Below are positions 5,419 to 6,764 of a stretch of DNA of 6,764 nt, piece after piece. The translations under genes and the position numbers were made by a program. The notes under the pieces are model-generated. The model worked only from the letters and a program-made list of their open reading frames with translations. It did not search any database and was not told the origin of the DNA. Within the stretch, counting starts at the first letter, position 1, and every line of letters starts with the position of its first letter. Source of the DNA: Deltaproteobacteria bacterium (GTDB lineage: Bacteria; UBA10199; 2-02-FULL-44-16); contig JACQMA010000020.1 in assembly GCA_016203825.1 (NCBI GenBank), forward strand, positions 1 to 6,764. Reading direction: 5' to 3'.

Positions 5419-6725
5419 AAAAGATTGCCCACCGCATACAGGGGAATGGTGGTCACCTTTTCTCGTTGTGAGAAGGGTTCAGCGGAAATTTTGAGGGCAC
5501 CGGGAACAACGGCTTCTCTTTCCCTCATAAAAAGGTACAGGCTCTTTATTTTCGTCCCACGAGCACTTTTGACCTCGATCGGCCAAATCGCGTTCTCTTT
5601 TTCGATGACAAAATCGACTTCGGCCATTGAGGACTTCGCCTCGCGATGCCAATAAAAGAGCTTTGGGTGGTCATTGACCTTCGTGTACGAAACAATCTCC
5701 TGGGCCACGAATTGCTCGGCAAGCGGACCACGATTTGCCAACAAAACCTTCTGCTCTAAAAAGAGTTGAGAAAGATTTAAACCCAACATACGGAGTGAAA
5801 GACCGATGTCCACCAGGAAGACTTTGAATCTATTTTCTTTGACCTGAGAACCCAAGGGAATGCCGTGAGCAGAAGTGTGAAAGGTCCGATAAACAAGACC
5901 GGCACCTTCCAAGAGTTCAAGCGCTGTTTTGAGATCACGTCCATGACTTTCGGCGTCGATGTGCGCGTATTTGAATTTTTGACCGAAGAGACGCGGGATC
6001 CCCTCGAAGACCCGCCGAAGATGCTCGGTTTTTGCACGTGACGCGTATTTATAAAAATCTTCCCGAAAAGTCCCGATCAGTCTCGATTGAATACGTTCGC
6101 TTTCGGCAAGATCTCTCATTTGAAGATAGGCGTGCACGACTTCTGGCATTCCTCCCACCAAACAATACATTCCGATTTCTTTCAGGAGGAGTTCGTGAAC
6201 GGCCTGGGGGAGAGGCCGTTCGGTATCTGCTCGACGAATCGCCTCCACAAGATCTTCTCTCTTCAGAGCTAAAAGGTATTCCTCAAAGTTCAAGGGAAAG
6301 AGATACAAGAACTCGATCCGTCCCACGGGAAAGCTCAACTCCCGAATCGTGAATTCGAGCAGAGAGCCACAGCCAATGACATGGAGTTGAGGAAGTTCCT
6401 CTTTGAAGTAACGCAAAGCCAGAAGGGCTTCTTTGGAATATTGGATTTCGTCCAAAAAAAGAAGTGTTTCACCAACGACAATCTTTTTTCCGCTGACAAG
6501 AGCGATAGCTGACAGGAGCTCTTGCGGCTTTCCAAACAATTCCTGAAAGGGTTGACGGAATTCCGGGTGGGATTCGAAATTGATTTCAACAAACGACGAA
6601 AAAGATTTTGCATATTCTCGCACGAGCCAGGTCTTTCCCACCTGCCTCGCACCACGAATGAGCAAGGGTGTCCGGTTTGGCGCCTTGCCCCAGACTTCGA
6701 GCCGTAAAAGAGATTTTCTCCTCAT
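5415..6725 (-). CDS. AAA+ ATPase with C-terminal DUF4143 / PD-(D/E)XK-like domain
   Basis: Predicted soluble P-loop ATPase of the large, poorly characterised AAA-14/DUF4143 family, 436 residues and apparently intact. The N-terminal ATPase has Walker A GARQVGKT at 25-32, Walker B LLFLDEIQ at 88-95, a sensor-1-like IGCGSLL at 117-123 and the family's FPLNFEEYL at 143-151. A central helical or winged region follows (about 175-290; LVGGMPEVVHAYL at 189-201). The C-terminal part matches DUF4143: GPLAEQFVAQEI (333-344), AEVDFVI (368-374) and IEVKSA (383-388), giving Glu337, Asp371, Glu384 and Lys386, an arrangement like a PD-(D/E)XK nuclease fold. Its substrate is unknown for the family; nuclease activity is inference. 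The ATG at 6725 gives a typical N-terminus; no Shine-Dalgarno precedes it. There is no partner gene beside it in the window. Base composition looks more AT-rich than the neighbours (23 of 60 G+C at 6421-6480 against 41 of 60 at 4561-4620), which could mean recent acquisition. Confidence 0.88.
   Translation of the reverse strand: MRRKSLLRLEVWGKAPNRTPLLIRGARQVGKTWLVREYAKSFSSFVEINFESHPEFRQPFQELFGKPQELLSAIALVSGKKIVVGETLLFLDEIQYSKEALLALRYFKEELPQLHVIGCGSLLEFTIRELSFPVGRIEFLYLFPLNFEEYLLALKREDLVEAIRRADTERPLPQAVHELLLKEIGMYCLVGGMPEVVHAYLQMRDLAESERIQSRLIGTFREDFYKYASRAKTEHLRRVFEGIPRLFGQKFKYAHIDAESHGRDLKTALELLEGAGLVYRTFHTSAHGIPLGSQVKENRFKVFLVDIGLSLRMLGLNLSQLFLEQKVLLANRGPLAEQFVAQEIVSYTKVNDHPKLFYWHREAKSSMAEVDFVIEKENAIWPIEVKSARGTKIKSLYLFMREREAVVPGALKISAEPFSQREKVTTIPLYAVGNLF
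6197..6221. repeat. Perfect 9-bp inverted repeat inside the ATPase gene
   Basis: GAACGGCCT (6197-6205) and AGGCCGTTC (6213-6221) are exact reverse complements around a 7-base loop. In the ATPase frame this encodes the ERPLPQAV segment near residues 169-176. No T-run follows on either strand, so it is not an intrinsic terminator. It may be a chance result of the codons used. Confidence 0.5.
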
Positions 6726-6733
6726 ATATCTGT

Positions 6734-6762
6734 ATATTATCCATAATATGGAAAAAATACAA
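6734..6762 (-). promoter_or_regulatory. Putative promoter of the DUF4143 ATPase gene
   Basis: Reading the minus strand, a -35-like TTGTAT (6762-6757) is followed after 17 bases by TAATAT (6739-6734), eight bases before the ATG. Overlapping alternatives are GATAAT (6741-6736) and TATTAT (6748-6743), both nearer the -10 consensus but with poorer spacing. All give a leader of about ten bases or fewer. The region is very AT-rich, so chance matches are likely. Confidence 0.4.
6741..6751. promoter_or_regulatory. Palindrome within the ATPase promoter, possible operator
   Basis: CCATA-A-TATGG is a perfect 5-bp-arm palindrome with one central base. It lies between the putative -35 and -10 elements of the ATPase gene, where a bound repressor would block polymerase. 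The arms are short and only one copy is visible. Confidence 0.3.
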
Positions 6763-6764
6763 GG

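Overview
This window looks like bacterial chromosome from a moderately GC-rich, type IV pilus-bearing lineage. It is mostly conserved housekeeping sequence. Nothing in it fixes the phylum. The gene order (pilB/pilT beside yebC-ruvC-ruvA-ruvB and an FtsB/DivIC-like gene) and the DUF4143-type ATPase would suit an uncultured lineage such as an Omnitrophota- or Patescibacteria-like group, but that is a guess from general knowledge.

Layout. Bases 1-1080 (minus strand) hold the first 360 codons of a PilB/GspE-type pilus assembly ATPase that runs off the left edge. Bases 1081-1173 are the only real intergenic region, a 93-bp divergent control region. Bases 1174-5418 (plus strand) form one compact gene train: pilT, yebC, ruvC, ruvA, ruvB and a small FtsB/DivIC-like septum gene. 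Junctions are a 10-bp gap, a 5-bp gap, then three successive 4-bp ATGA overlaps. I see no terminator or promoter-sized gap inside it. Bases 5415-6725 (minus strand) encode a solitary AAA+ ATPase with a C-terminal DUF4143/PD-(D/E)XK-like region. It converges on the septum gene with overlapping stop codons and looks more AT-rich than the rest. Bases 6726-6764 are its AT-rich upstream region.

How the genes work together. PilB and PilT are the antagonistic extension and retraction motors of the type IV pilus and are transcribed divergently. RuvC, RuvA and RuvB form the Holliday-junction branch migration and resolution machine. YebC is a conserved translation or regulatory factor commonly found next to ruvC. 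The last gene is a small membrane-anchored division protein. One transcript could therefore join pilus retraction, recombination repair and septation.

The most notable observations are regulatory. The pilB-pilT intergenic region is mirror symmetric: a perfect 7-bp inverted repeat containing TTGACG on each strand is centred at base 1127, exactly midway between the two start codons. The genes that appear to begin transcripts (pilB, pilT, the ATPase) lack a Shine-Dalgarno sequence and have promoter-like elements very close to the ATG, which suggests leaderless or near-leaderless mRNAs, whereas yebC and ruvA inside the train have good Shine-Dalgarno sequences. I found no convincing new multi-gene system, RNA gene, CRISPR array or insertion sequence.
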